From positions 810,743-874,742 of the forward strand of contig NC_030854.1 of NCBI RefSeq assembly GCF_000208745.1: DNA of 64,000 bases. The letters are read 5' to 3'. Below are positions 12,294 through 25,400 of this stretch, one piece after another. The position numbers and the translations under genes are program-made. The stretch comes from Theobroma cacao (Eukaryota; Streptophyta; Magnoliopsida; Malvales; Malvaceae). Position 1 is the first letter of the stretch. Every line of letters starts with the position of its first letter. A model generated the notes under the pieces. It was not told where the DNA came from, did no database searches, and saw only the letters and a list, made by a program, of their open reading frames with translations.

Positions 12294-13665
12294 GTTAATC
12301 GATAATCCCATTCCTACTCTATTTTAATTAACTGACAGAATCATAGTATAACTCTAATAAGATATTATCTACTTGTCTTTTTCTTTTCTTTTTCTTTTTC
12401 AAGTTAAGTAAGGAGACTTTGAGGATGATTTCAACAGTGGAAATTTCCTAGTGACACCCTCCGGGATCTATTGTCTCAAGTCAAAATTGTAGACTTCCAA
12501 GGCAAACAGTTTCAAGCAGGCTTACTACACAAGTTGACCCAAGGACTCACTGTAAGAAGTAGGCGCAGAAAAGACAAGCAAGAATCCATCTCACTTTCCC
12601 ATTAATAAATGTCAAAAGTCGTTTCATTATGACATGACAAATTGTGGAACTGTTCTTGATTTTCTAGGACTCCAATGACTTATGAAAATGGAAACCGAAA
12701 CCTTGATGCTGCTTGCATTTGCTTCCAAATACATGAAGGTCCACCGTCCAGGGTCTTGTGGACCATGATTGCAGTCAGAGGCAATGTCAAATCCATAGAC
12801 AAGTTCTTTATTTGACCTTAAATTACTATGATCAAGGCCAAATCTTTTTGGAAAATGGAACTTCGGGGCAATGCTTTTCTTTGTTTTAGTTGTAGAGAAA
12901 ATTTATATCTATATATATATATATATATTTTTTGCAAAAGGAGTTTGAATGGTTGAAGAAAGCAATCGTACAAGTCAACGAAAACATTTCCCCATCTAAA
13001 TGGAGAAATGCAAGTAGCCATAGACAGTAATGAAAACTCCTTTAGTTTATTACAGGCAAAAGTCACTGCCTATCAAACCCACCAACTCCTCCTCTTATCA
13101 TCAAAGTGTGAACAAGGCTTTTTGGCTATCGTGTCTTTGCCCTAGTTAAGAAAATCTAACCCCAGGTTGTCACTTTCAGTATCTCTTTCACTCCTTTCTG
13201 TTAATGGCCAACTCTTTGCTTCCTCTTATTTATCAATTCCTAGTCAAATTTTACAACACATTTCGTCTACCCTTTGATGCTAAATGGATCTTCTTGTTTC
13301 CCAATTCTGTGTGCTCCACCATCCTTCGAGGGGCTTTCTTTCTGAATTTTCTTCAACCAAACCATATCTTTTCAGCATACAAACACCTGGGAACTCAGGT
13401 TAGGATTTGTAGATTCTGAGAAGGTTTTACTGAATCTTAACACTCTAGGTTTGCTAGGTTGGTGAATTTAACTAGCTGATCTTTTTGTTCTGTTTCATTT
13501 AACTGGTTCTGCTGGGTACTTTGTTGCCTTCAATATTGCTTCTTTTTGCTTTATGAGACAATTAACAAGTCTTTGGCTTGGTGTTTTCAGGGTTGAATAA
13601 GAGATCTAGTTTATATGAGTTCAGGTGTGTAGCTCCAAGATCTTGATTTGGTATCTGGGTTTGCC
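12294..13665. other. Divergent intergenic region and kinase 5' leader
   Basis: No gene supported. A (TA)n run is at about 12908-12928. From about 13140 the pyrimidine-rich DNA is probably the kinase leader. CAG|GTTAGG near 13398 and a TTTTCAG near 13590 suggest 5'-UTR introns, but this cannot be confirmed from sequence alone. Confidence 0.5.
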
Positions 13666-14641
13666 ATGAGTTGTAGGTGCTTTGGTTTGTTTGAACTGTT
13701 CAAGGGAAGGAATAGTCATGACCAGAAACAAGCTCAAGGTAAGAATTTAAGTCTAATTCAGTTGATTTATTTATGGGTTTGTTTCTTTTGTTGTTTTCTG
13801 CTTCTTTTTTATTTAGATAATCAAAGTTGTAAGCATTTTATAGGAAGGCAATTCTGTAATCATCTTTCAACTGCATTTGTGTAAAGCTCTGTTCCTTTGT
13901 TTAAGCTCTTGATCGACTTACTTTAACCAACAAGACAACTAGTTGAACATACGTAGGCAATGCAGGTTGTTAATGCCTGGAAAGAAAATGTGGGTCTGCT
14001 TGGTAGTGAAATATGTGTTAATTATAGTTTTGTGGCTTCTTTTTCTATATATCTTTGAAATTCCTACTACCGACATTGGTTTTGGTTGTTTCTGTAAAAG
14101 AATTACAAAGGAAAGAGCACATTGTTAGGCTGTATATCAGTAGAATGAGTACCTGATATATCAAAAACATTTGGAAGAACAAAGAACTTCTGGAAAAAGT
14201 CAACATTGGCTTGCTCTCTTTTGCTGTGTTTCGGGTCTAGCCTACAGTAGATTCATTTATTTTTCTCTAATGAGTTCCTCGTGCTTTCCTGATTTATTTT
14301 TCTGTTTGAAGCACAGGGTGCTGTCAGATGGTTCTACTTTTAGTTTTCTATTGGATATTTTTGTATTATGTAGTACCTGACAAGGTTCTCATATGCTCAT
14401 GTGTTTGTTGTATTTGTGCATGGCTAGAGTTTGCTACCGACAATATAAGGCTCTTTTCGTATAATTCATTGAGATCAGCAACATCAGATTTCCATCCATC
14501 AAACAGAATCGGTGGAGGTGGTTTTGGAGTTGTCTATAGGGTAAAGCAAAATGGCCATTCTTTAGTTTTGATGTCTTTACAGTAGCTGTTCAATCCTTTG
14601 GAAGAGAGCATATGTGTCTGCTGGGTGTTTTCGCATGAGTT

Positions 14642-14689
<48 letters not shown>

Positions 14690-16274
14690 CAGATTTTCTG
14701 GTTTCTGTATGCGTACTGGAATCCTGTGTCAATGCCATGTTGGATTTAGTAGGCAAATAATAGTACTAAGACTTTGCCTTTTGTGATTGATTGCAGGGAG
14801 TTTTGAGGGATGGTACTCAGGTAGCCATCAAGACTCTCTCTGCAGAGTCTAAACAAGGATTGCGTGAATTCGTGACAGAGATCGATATGATATCAAACAT
14901 ACGACATCCAAACCTTGTTGAACTAATTGGCTGTTGCGTTGATGACAATCATCGGATATTGGTTTACGAGTATCTGGAGAATAACAGCCTTGCCAGTGTT
15001 TTACTTGGTAACCATATAACTCCTATGCCTTCTACTTTTGTCTTATGTCTATCCAATGCATTCTACTTAAGAGACAAAAATGTAGATAGGTTTCAAGCTT
15101 TCAGGGTGTGCTAATGTCTAGAAATCATAATTTTTCAGGTTCGAGAAGTAAATACATTGCTCTGGATTGGCCTAAGAGAGCTGCTATATGCTTGGGTACA
15201 GCTTCTGGTCTTGCATTTCTTCATTACGAAGCTGTACCCCATATCGTCCACAGGGATATTAAAGCTAGTAATATACTTCTAGATGGAAATTTTCAGCCTA
15301 AAATTGGGGATTTCGGGCTAGCTAAGCTTTTCCCGGAAAATGTCACTCATGTCAGTACTCGAGTAGCAGGAACAGTGTAAGCTTGATTCTCATTGCATTT
15401 CATCCTTTGATTATGAACTGCCTAAACTGTTTAAATTCATGAGGTTTGAAGGATTCATGCCTTACAAAACCATCTTTTTAGCATCTGCAAATTCTCTGTT
15501 TCAACATTAGCAAGCATAGAACAAAAAAGATAAACGATATGGAACTCTCAAGTAAAAGGCTTACTCAGACCTACAACATGGAATCTTTCTCATGATTTTC
15601 TTTCGTGTCCTTTGCCTTCTATTGCATTTTCTTCTATTTCTGTCATTGCATCTCACTTATAATCTTATGTTTCTGCAGCGGATACTTGGCTCCGGAGTAC
15701 GCCCTTTTAGGACAGCTAACCAAGAAGGCAGATGTATACAGTTTTGGGGTGCTTGTGCTTGAATTAATCAGTGGCAGAAGTAGTAGCAAGGCAGCATTTG
15801 GAGTGGAATTGATGCTTCTGGTTGAATGGGTATCTTTCAAAACCTTTTTCCCATTACTTTGAAGGGAATGGAAACTGAACTTGTGCTGACAGAAACTAGA
15901 AATGCTGCTGTTTGCAGACATGGAAACTCAAAGAAGAAGAAAGGCTCCTAGACATTGTTGATCCAGAGCTGACTAACTATCCACAAGGTGAGGTGATGAG
16001 GTTTATCAAGGTGGCCCTGTTCTGCACCCAAGCAACTGCACACCAAAGACCAACCATGAAGCAAGTGGTGGAGATGCTTTCCAAAGATGTGCATCTCAAT
16101 GAGAAGATACTGACTAAGCCAGGTGTTTACAAGGGTCCAACCTCTCGGCACTTGGGGGCTAGTGGCTCGGGGACATCATCTTTTTCAAAGACCAAAGGCA
16201 AGCAATCGGCTGATCCTTCTTCCTCAACCAACATTTATAGTTCTCACAGTATAACAGAGATGCTTCCTAGGTGA
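13666..16274 (+). CDS. Receptor-like cytoplasmic Ser/Thr protein kinase (cold-responsive kinase 1-like)
   Basis: Six exons join in frame: 13666-13738, 14428-14540, 14797-15007, 15139-15376, 15679-15829 and 15918-16274, giving 380 residues. All kinase landmarks are present. The glycine loop is GGGGFGVVY (53-61), the VAIK lysine is K74, and HRDIKASN starts at H170 (an RD kinase). DFG is at 190-192 and GYLAPEYA follows in exon 5. There is no signal peptide or membrane segment. The N-terminus [14 protein letters not shown] has two cysteines that could be palmitoylated, but no Gly2 for myristoylation. The C-terminal tail is Ser-rich. The exon pattern and short N-terminus fit the group that includes Arabidopsis At3g09010 (from memory). 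The substrate is unknown. The ATG at 13666 follows the family start, and an in-frame TTG upstream is not needed. Confidence 0.92.
14636..14689. repeat. Compound (TG)n(AG)n microsatellite
   Basis: Perfect TG repeats run directly into AG repeats inside intron 2 of the kinase gene, 14636-14689. It is a likely length-polymorphic marker. Confidence 0.95.
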
Positions 16275-17483
16275 TGCACTGGCTGGTTGCCTGATCTTTC
16301 TTACAGTTTTACTGCCCTGACCATTCCATTTGATTTACACGAGATAGTGGTACAGTACAGATCATTGTTAGCCATTTTTTTTTTCTCTCATTTTTTGAAA
16401 ATACCAGCAGTTGTGTCCAGAAGTTCAAAGGTTGATTCCATGTCCATAGACCCATTTGTGTAATTGGTAAGAAATTAATGTACCCAATTGAAGTTCGTTA
16501 TTGAGTTGATCTAGTTTGAATTTAAGATTATCGTGCTTCAAATGTTAAATGTGTTATCGCATTTAAAATATGATAATATCATATCTTAAACAAATTAAAT
16601 CAACTGAACTCAAATATGATAATTTAATTTATTAAATTAATTGTGTTATCGTATTAATTTGTATAATATCATCTGATTAATTTATTTATAATATACATTT
16701 AAATAGATTAATTATGTTTAAATGAGTTTGATATCATAATAATGTGAAGGTATTAAATTTGATTAAACTTATTTAATAAATATGTTAATCTTATCGTATC
16801 ACATAATATATATAATAAGCATATCTATATATATATTTAAAATTTGACTCGTTTAATTAACAATGTCGTATTAATATTTAGCCATATAACCGTGTCGAGA
16901 AAGAATTGCCTAATTCAACTGTAATAATTATGAACTTGCTCCGACCTGTGCATATATCCCTTCTCCGTTTAATAAATAAGAAAATGTGATAATTTTATGG
17001 ATGGAAAGCGCCGCCATCAGATGGCATTTACCGGTCTATATTTACCTGAGACTCCTTGTTTCCTCCGAGATGCGGCGGTAACTGCGCCCAGCTTGTCCGG
17101 GCTCAGCAAAGACGGGCCGCAATGCAGGAGGCTATTCTTTCCGAAACGAACAAGGCGGGCCATCTGGTTGAGCCCACTGGATTGAAAACTAATATCCAAG
17201 GGCAGGAAACTTCTGCATCCCTGCCCAAAGGAACACTAGCTGAGACCTCAAAGTAAACCAATATGAACCTAGACTAGACAAGAAGAAGGCCTAAGGCAAG
17301 GGGATAACTTAGACAAGATATATCTCCAGGGCCCAAAAACAAAGAGGTTTTGATTCATAAAGACAAACCAACACAGAACACCGGCAACCAGAAGAACCTT
17401 CGAACAGAAAGTAGAGGATTATACAAAAAAGTAGTTTAATCACACTAATTTACTTGTGACATGGATACTCAGCAGCTTCATTC
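16275..17483. other. Convergent intergenic region between kinase and clathrin light chain
   Basis: 16480-16900 is AT-rich and contains repeated TTAATTG/ATCATA motifs. 16990-17260 is a GC-richer island with short ORFs on both strands that match no family I recognise. 17260-17483 is probably clathrin light chain 3'-UTR. Confidence 0.55.
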
Positions 17484-19652
17484 TCAAGCAGCAGCAACGG
17501 TCTTGGGAGTAGTTGCAGCTGCTGTCTTGGGGGGAGCAGCACTGGGACCAGCACCAGGGGCCACAGGGGGAGCAGGAGTACCGGTTTTAGCATCTTTCTT
17601 GGCTTCTGCTGGTGGTGGCGGTTTGGGCTTCATGTGGGGAGGGGGATTGTGCTTTAACTTGACAAGTATCTGACGCATTCTTGAGAGATCAGTTGGCTTC
17701 CCAGGTTTAGGTCCCTGGATCACAACAATGGAAGGTTTCTTCTCTTTATCTTTCTTCCCCCTCTTCTCTATAGCTGGCACCTCATGTGGGATAAGTTCTG
17801 CAATTGCCTTCCAGTAGTTTTTCTCAGCTTCAGCATGGAACTTCTCCCGGCTTGCCAAGAATAACTGTCATAGACAATCCAAGACATGTAATCTCGATGT
17901 CAGTCACTGGCTTGACACTCAACATAAAACCGTCCCACAATGTAAACAGCTATGACCATGAACACTGCACTACACCTTTTCTTTCGGAGTAGAGCTGAAA
18001 CAGCAATTGAGCATATCATTTTATTTGGTGCCAAGAAGTCAACTACTGTGACAATGCATGTTCACATAATATACTATGACAAGTCAACTACCAAGAAGAA
18101 TGGATTTCACAATAAGCAGCAACACTTAGTCAATGCTAAAGCAAATTCACCAACTCCATGTAGGATAATGAAACACATCATAACCTCATGTTAACTTTAA
18201 GGTAATATTCACACTCTTCATCCCATGACCTTCAGAATTAGCTCCAGCCCATATAGGCTTGACACTGCACTGCACCTTTTCTTTCGGAGTAGAGCTGAAC
18301 AGCAATTGCACATATCATTTATTTGGTACCAAGAAGTCAACTATTATGACAATGCATGTTCACATAATAAACTATGACAAGTCAACTACCAAGAAGAAGG
18401 AGATTCACAACACCTCCAACTTAGTCAATGCTAAAGCAATTTCAACAACTCTGTGTCCGATAACGAAACGCATGATAAATTCGTGTCAACTTTAAGGTAA
18501 CATACACACACTAAATTCATGTCAACTTTAAGGTAACATACAAACACTAATCACACTTTTTGTCCTGTCACCTTCAGAACCAGCTCTGGTATCAATTAAT
18601 AATCCCAGACCAATTTTCTTAGGAAATCAAGTTCCTTAATAAAATCCATATTGATCTTTCTCCACGTAAGTAGAATTATACTCAAGAAACAATCTTGTTA
18701 ACATAATAAATCTATAAACATTAAACTTTTGCTTAAGAGACCATAAATCCGATCACAAAATCGACTGTTTAAGAGACCATAAACATTTGCTTCTACTTAA
18801 ATTACAACACCAATTTTCACGAGATGAAAGTGATGGGCAAAAAATACGGTAGTCCTTTAAACTTTTTATACAATATAAAACATAGTATAAGAAATTGTGA
18901 TTGATCCATCACCTTCTCCTTCTCCCTGTTGGAGGCTTTGTTATTTTCAACAGCAGTGCTTCTCTTCCTATAGAATTCAACTTTGTACTCGTCTGCTTCC
19001 TTTATGATTTGCTCCAACATCTCCTTCTCTTTCTTCTCCTTCTCCTCTAGCTGCATCGCGTTCTGTCTGCCAATCCATAGATTCAATTTAAACCGTTAGA
19101 TCATTAGAAATCAACTTCCAGACACTTCATCAACTCAGATTCTACCAAAAAAAGGAAGAGCTAATAGCAATTTATATATATGAGCCTTTTAAATTCTGAA
19201 TATTACAGAAATTTGCTCAATATTTCTCAAAATTTGATATATGTGTCAATCAACAGAAACGAAGTTCGACAGAGTTACTCGTAAGCTTACCTGCGCCACT
19301 CTCTCAAAGCAAAGCCTTCCTCTGCCTCCATATCTGCAGGTGGAGGCAGGATCGGACCATCCAGTCCTCCAAACTCTCCGTTGAATCCCTTCCCGTTCTG
19401 CTCCGATGAGAAAGCAGAGTATCCGCCACCACTACCGTAGATCGGCGGTGGAGAAGGTGTTTCCGGCATCGGTTGAGATACGAAGACGTCATCTCCAGTA
19501 CCGTATGATTGATTGTTGAACATCGGAGGGGAATCAGCAACCGAGTCCTTGACCGAGTCGGTTTCGAAGTTTGAGTACGACTCGAATCGCTGGGAAGCGA
19601 GGCGAGGGTCGTAGCCTATGTAGCCATCGTCGTCGAATGGACGAGACGACAT
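17484..19652 (-). CDS. CLC: Clathrin light chain
   Basis: Three exons on the minus strand, 19652-19291, 19066-18913 and 17864-17484, join in frame to 298 residues. The ATG at 19652 gives [23 protein letters not shown], the conserved start of plant light chains. An acidic/Pro-rich N-terminal half leads to the heavy-chain-binding alpha-helix at about residues 115-200 ([26 protein letters not shown], given in two parts: [26 protein letters not shown]). The blocks [20 protein letters not shown] and [25 protein letters not shown] follow (the second read as [15 protein letters not shown] then [10 protein letters not shown]). The tail is Pro/Ala-rich. Light chains regulate clathrin lattice assembly at the plasma membrane and trans-Golgi. 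The length fits the family range. Intron 2 (17865-18912) carries a tandem duplication. Confidence 0.95.
17962..18580. repeat. ~300-bp tandem duplication inside clathrin light chain intron 2
   Basis: Copy 1 is about 17963-18240 and copy 2 about 18263-18500. Both open with CACTGCACT(A/G)CACC and share TTTTCTTTCGGAGTAGAGCT, CAATGCATGTTCACATAAT and TATGACAAGTCAACTACC. The end motif GTCAACTTTAAGGTAACATA recurs once more at about 18519-18545. Copies are roughly 85 percent identical by eye. Confidence 0.85.
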
Positions 19653-22235
19653 CGATTTCAAATGCCTTTTTCTCTCCCCCGACCCTAACCGATGGCTGCG
19701 GTTTCAGTAAACCTCTCTCTCTCTCTTTCTCTGTATATTTTTCTTCAGTTAAAAACCATGAGCGATTGCACAGAACAGAATCTTAGATGTTTTGATATGT
19801 TACATTCGTGCTGACGAACAGTTGCCAGATGGCGATCAACGAATGGAAAGAATCTACATTTAAATGAATGAAGTGCCGCCACGCGTCTGATTGTCCTGGA
19901 GTTGAAGGCTTCCGATGCTTTTCTAGTTTGATACAGCGCCCGCCTTTTTCCTTGACCCTGTCCCCACTGCCTCCAATGTGCAGCTGTTGCGTTGCCGAGA
20001 GGGGAAGCCTCTGTTGCATGGTGCGGCATGGGCTACGCTTCTGTGGTTGGGACTGTATCAGTCCTTCATAGATACGCATTTCGAATCCAACAACAGTAGC
20101 ATTCGGTGGGACCCTTCATGTCCCAATCAGTCCATTGCGCCTGTTAGACAATTTTCGTGTCCAACTATTAATTGCATCCTTTGCATGTAGTGTTGTACCT
20201 TGTGACTGAACAATCTTATAAAGTTGGTTAAACTTTAGGTATATATTACCGTGTATTTACTAGGGATCTCACGTTATTAAAAGATAAAATAATTTTTAAA
20301 GTTATAAATAATTTATTTTATTTTATAAATTTTTTTTGGATGACAAATTTAAACTTATAACAGGTGATATCACGATTTATTTAATTCTTCATCAAATCAA
20401 TACACGATTAAAGAAAATAAAATATACGAATCTCACATTAGTAAATGATATAACGAGTTTTAACTTTATAAGCAAGAATCTTCTTACACCTAATAAATAT
20501 ATATTTTGAGTTGAAAGTGTGAGCTTATGATGTATTAAATTTAATTTATGCATGTATTAGCTATACATTTGTGTATATATGGATTGAACATTATCCATGT
20601 ATTTTTTTATGGTAAATTATCTTTTTGATCACTAAATTTTTTTTAAAAAAAAATTTAATCACTTAACTATAAAAATATAATATTTGATTCAACAACAATT
20701 TAAATATTAACATTATTTTGGTTAAACTTTATGAATATATTAACATGTATTTATAACGGATTTCACATCAATACAAAATTAAATAAATTTTAAACTTATA
20801 AATTAGTACCTTCATCCATTTTATAAACATGCTTTTTGAATTAGAAATGTGCATTCATGACGAGGGTTATCATAACTTATCTAATTATTCATTAGATCGT
20901 CACATAGTAGAATAGGGTAAAATATAAAAAATGCTACATTAATTATAGATGGAATGATGAAATTGAATGAGATAAGAGATGAAAGGAGCCTTAGATTTAT
21001 AAGTAAGAATTTTATTTTATTTAATAGGAATGTCTTTTGGATTAAAAGTATGGATCACAACATATTAATTGCACTTTATGTATGTACTAATTATACCTTA
21101 TGTATATATTAATTATCTTTTTTATCACCAATTTTTTTAAAATTTTTTATTCTAATCACTTAATTTTATCAAATAATAGTTTAATCATCAAAATTTTAAA
21201 TATTAGCATTATTTTGATCATTAATATATTAAAAGATAATTATATCTCTTTTTTTTTAAAAAAAAAAGGATATCTCACTTGATATTTCATATTAGTTACT
21301 CTACCACTTGGTCATGTCCACATGACAAAGTAAAATTTTTAAAAAAATTATTACCACGTGAACATAAAATCACTTGATAGAGCAATTAATGTGAATGATA
21401 ATAAAAAATATTAAATGAAAAATTCGTTATTTTTTAACGGATAAATAGAAGTTAAGACTTTCAATGGTAAAATATGATTTTGACTTCGATTTAACTAAAA
21501 TAAAAAATAAATTGGTTGTATACCAGGCATTTTTCATTGTGTGATCTATATTTGTAACTATCTTAACAAAACAAACTAAGTAGCTTTGTATCTATAAAAT
21601 TTATATTTTATTTTAAATATATGATTTTGACTTAAATTTCATTGCATTTTTATGATTTGAAGCAAAATTTGCTTTTGATAAACTATACCAAAAAAAGAAA
21701 AAAAATAAAATATTGAAGCATTATACCAAACTCCGTAAACCAATCATCATATGGTAAAACTCGAACACTTTATTGTCCAATATTTTATTTTATTTTTGTA
21801 CATTTCAATATTTTTATTTTGAGGTATATATACAAAAGAAACTAGAAAAAATTTTTAAACTTCAATAAAATTGGTTATTTTGTTCCACTTTAAGTAGATT
21901 AATTTTTTCTTTAGGTGACATAATGCATTAAATGAAATATTTTTTGTAAAAAAAAAGTATTTTAATTATTTTTTAGCCAATGTCTATGACACCATTCCAA
22001 ACACGAAGATCAAAACACGAGGATCAACGGTGTCAAAGCGGTGTCCAGAATCAGGTGCCATATTTAATGCCACGTGTACAACGTGGTCTCACCGTCCCTT
22101 GTACCAGTTACGAACTTAATCATGACGATCTATTACATTCGCAGTTTCGCTGGCCAAAGGCACGACCGTACATCATGGTATTTTCGAAATTTTATCCAAA
22201 CGCGATGCCTATTGAAATAAAGAGATCATCTCGCC
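19653..22235. other. Divergent intergenic region between clathrin light chain and CPL2
   Basis: 19653-19740 has a CT-rich clathrin leader. 19740-20200 is of average composition with overlapping random ORFs on both strands. 20215-21230 holds diverged AT-rich tandem repeats. 21230-21960 is AT-rich with poly-A/T runs. 21960-22235 is the CPL2 promoter region. Confidence 0.55.
20217..21225. repeat. Diverged AT-rich tandem repeat, period ~500 bp
   Basis: The block GGTTAAACTTTA...ATTA(C)C(G/A)TGTATTTA begins at 20227 and again near 20717. A second block reading TTTTG(A/G).TT(G/A)AAAGT(G/A)TG ... ATGTA(T/C)TA.(C/T)TATAC occurs at 20508-20570 and 21034-21096. A third block, AATCACTTAA...TAAATATTA.CATTATTTTG, occurs at about 20655-20718 and 21152-21218. 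The order is kept, so two old copies of one ~500-bp unit are present. I cannot name the element. Confidence 0.6.
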
Positions 22236-22244
22236 TATAAATAG
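22236..22244 (+). promoter_or_regulatory. TATA box of the CPL2-like gene
   Basis: TATAAATAG preceded by a GC-containing flank, 252 bases before the chosen ATG. Transcription would start near 22266-22270, just before a GA-rich leader (22281-22350). Confidence 0.65.
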
Positions 22245-22307
22245 AGGACCAGCCCCTCCTTGCTTTAAAAATCCCGTGTAGGTTAGAGAGAGAGGGAGAG
22301 AGGGAGA

Positions 22308-22442
22308 ATGCTGAGCGAGAAACGAAGAGAGAGAGAGAGAGAGGGAGAAGAGGAGCAGGAACATAAAAATTTCCATCTTTCGCCCCAAGTATCCGTACAT
22401 TTACTGTTTTGCCATCCATCCTTGGAAATTTCCTCTCTTTAA
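22308..22442 (+). promoter_or_regulatory. Upstream ORF in the CPL2 leader
   Basis: An ATG at 22308 in context GGAGAATGC opens a 44-codon ORF ending TAA at 22442, 45 bases before the main ATG. It lies downstream of the TATA box, so it should be in the mRNA unless a leader intron removes it. The first half is an Arg/Glu-rich stretch coded by GA repeats. Confidence 0.5.
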
Positions 22443-22487
22443 ACTCCTTATTCCCGAATCGAGGTGGGATTTATTTTTGTTCCTTTA

Positions 22488-25400
22488 ATGAGTCGTTTAG
22501 GGTTTAAATCGGTGGTTTATCACGGAGACGTTTGTTTGGGAGAACTGGACACTATCCCTGTCTCGGACAGGAATTTCCAGTTCCCAAACAACGAAATTCG
22601 AATCCACCACATCTCCCCACCCAGCGAACGATGCATTCCTCTTTCCGTTCTCCACACCGTTTCCTCATTCCCCGTTCGTTGCAAGCTCGAATCCTCTTCC
22701 CCTGTCGAACAACCGCATTTGATTCACCTCCACGCCTCTTGCTTTTACGAATTGAAGGTTTCGTTAAACTCGAAATGTTATTTACATTTTAGTTTTTTTT
22801 TAATTTAATTTAATTAGTTATTTTCGACTGTGTTTATTTTTTTTTTCAGACGGCGGTGGTTTTGGTTGGAGATGAGGAGGTTCACTTAGTGCCAATGCCG
22901 AGTAAACAAAAGAAGTTTCCGTGCTTTTGGTGCTTTTCGGTTCCTACAGGACTGTACAATTCCTGCTTAGGAATGCTTAATTTAAGGTGCCTAGCGATTG
23001 TTTTTGATCTCGACGAAACGCTGATTGTCGCGAACACAATGAAGTCGTTTGAGGATAGAATCGAAGCTCTTAGGGGTTGGCTTGCGCGGGAGACTGATAC
23101 GATTCGGCATTCGGGGATGTCGGCTGAATTAAGAAGGTATATAGATGACCGGATGCTGTTGAAGCAGTACACGGAGAGTGATTGCGTCGTGGATAATGGA
23201 AAAATGTTTAAGGTTCAAATGGAAGAGGTTCCTCCTTTGTCTGATGGCCATGAGAAAGTTGTTCGGCCTGTGATTAGGTTGCAGGAGAGGAATATTGTTC
23301 TTACTCGTATCAATCCTGAGGTTAGAGAAAGTTCGTGCCATGTATTTTGTTGAAGTAGTTGATTGTGTATTAATGGATTTGTGTTTATTAGACTATGATT
23401 TTGATGATTCTTTGCGATTGTGTGGATTTGTGATGAATAGAGAAATAGTTGATTTGTTCAATGCCTTAATTTAAAGAGGATACAATTTGAATTGGAATCT
23501 ACTGAGTGGAATGGATTTTGGTTGTGGATCACTATCAATTTAATTGAACCCATTTCTGTGCTTACCAAACCGGTTTTAGTGTAGTAAATTAAACTTACTG
23601 TGATTTCAATGATGTAGAAATGAATTTTTAATGTGAATGTCTACAATTAGTGTTCTTTGAAACATTTCTACAGAAAATTGGATGGATATATGGCATCTGT
23701 TTGAAATATAATGCTGTGTATGTTATCTCTCATTTATGAATAGTTTTCTTTGTTCAGATTCGTGATACCAGTGTGCTTGTGAGGTTACGTCCTGCATGGG
23801 AGGAATTGCGAAGTTATTTGACTGCAAAAGGACGAAAACGCTTTGAAGTTTATGTTTGTACCATGGCTGAAAGAGATTATGCCCTAGAGATGTGGAGGCT
23901 TCTTGATCCAGAGGCACACCTGATAGGCACAAAGCAACTCCTGGACCGTGTTGTTTGTGTTAAATCCGGCAAGTCTCTAATAATTTTAATATTTTCTTTT
24001 GTACTTGGGTCTTGATGCTTTATCATGCTGAATATGAAGTTTCAGAAAGTTATTCTGCTATTTTGTGGAAATTAAGTTTCTGATTCTTGATTTTCTAATA
24101 TATAAAAACCGACGCTTCAAATAATGAATAAACCTGTAGTAGTAGGTAGTCTTCCTTTCTTGTTGGTACCCACCTTGCCATCTATTTTAGCAAATTTCTT
24201 ATGTCCTTTTGTTTTAAATTTTGCAGGTTCTAGGAAATCTTTGCTAAATGTGTTCCGAGATGGCAAGTGCCATCCACAGATGGCAATGGTAATTGATGAC
24301 CGTTCAAAGGTCTGGGAGGATAAGGATCAACCTCGAGTTCACGTAGTTCCTCCTTTTGCTCCGTATTATGCTCCTCAGGCAGAGGTACATGCTATTCCTT
24401 TTGTAAATCAAGTTATTGAGATATGATTTTTTTATTCCTGATTTATTTGCCAAATTTTCTCCCCTCTTTATTAGACAGCAAATGCAGTTCCTGTTCTCTG
24501 TGTAGCAAGAAATGTTGCATGCAATGTCAGGGGTTTGTTTTTCAAGTGAGCTGTTAATTTTGAATGGTCAAATCTTTGTAGATGGCTATCCATCCTCACC
24601 ATCCTCTCATGATTGCATTTCTAATTTCTAATGCTACTTTTTATCCAGAGAGTTTGATGAGAATGTAATAAGGAAAATATCTGAAGTTTTTTATGAAGAT
24701 GAGGTGGTAAACCTGCCTCTTGCTCCCGATGTGAGCAATCACTTGATGTTAGAGGTACTTAAATTGACAATATTTGATGATTAATTAATTGTGAGAAACT
24801 TTCAGTTTCTAGTTGTATTTGAAGCATTTACTTGTTACTACTTTGCAGGATGCTGGTTTTGCTCCAAACGGGAATGGTGGTGCGCCTATCAGTGAAGGAA
24901 TGAATGGAGTTGAAGTTGAGCGGAGACTGAATCAATTGGTAAGTTTCGGGTAATTATATGGTAAACAAATATGAATTTATGTGGAGGACTTTGGTCCGTT
25001 GGGATGAGATTTTAATTGAACATATGCTTTAAAAATGAGTGATAAACTATACATGCGGGGCTTTTATGCGGTAAATTATCATCTTTTGGCTTTAATCATT
25101 CTTTTCAGTTGCTCCTATTGATGTGCATGTGTCATATTGAGTTTTTGATTATTTTGTATTATGTGTTTTGCTTAATTTTTATTATTATAATATCTATAGT
25201 TCCTTCAGGAGGAGAAGCATGTTTCGGACTCTTCCATGCATCTAGTAATGAATAACCCTGAGTTGAGGTCTGAAACCTCTCAGCCACCTGCTGCAATTGT
25301 TCCCAATGTTGTTGGTCCTGCATCTTTGACAGCACCATTGCCTTCTCAGAGTATGGGTTTCATTTTTTTAATATTATTTTATTTTGAATTGAAGGCATGA

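Noticed and set aside
16997..17256. GC-richer short ORFs between kinase and clathrin light chain
   Set aside because: Overlapping ORFs on both strands, none with a motif. No splice structure or family match.
19745..20190. Several 67-98-codon ORFs on both strands
   Set aside because: They overlap each other, are Cys/Arg-rich without pattern, and lie in the promoter region of clathrin light chain.
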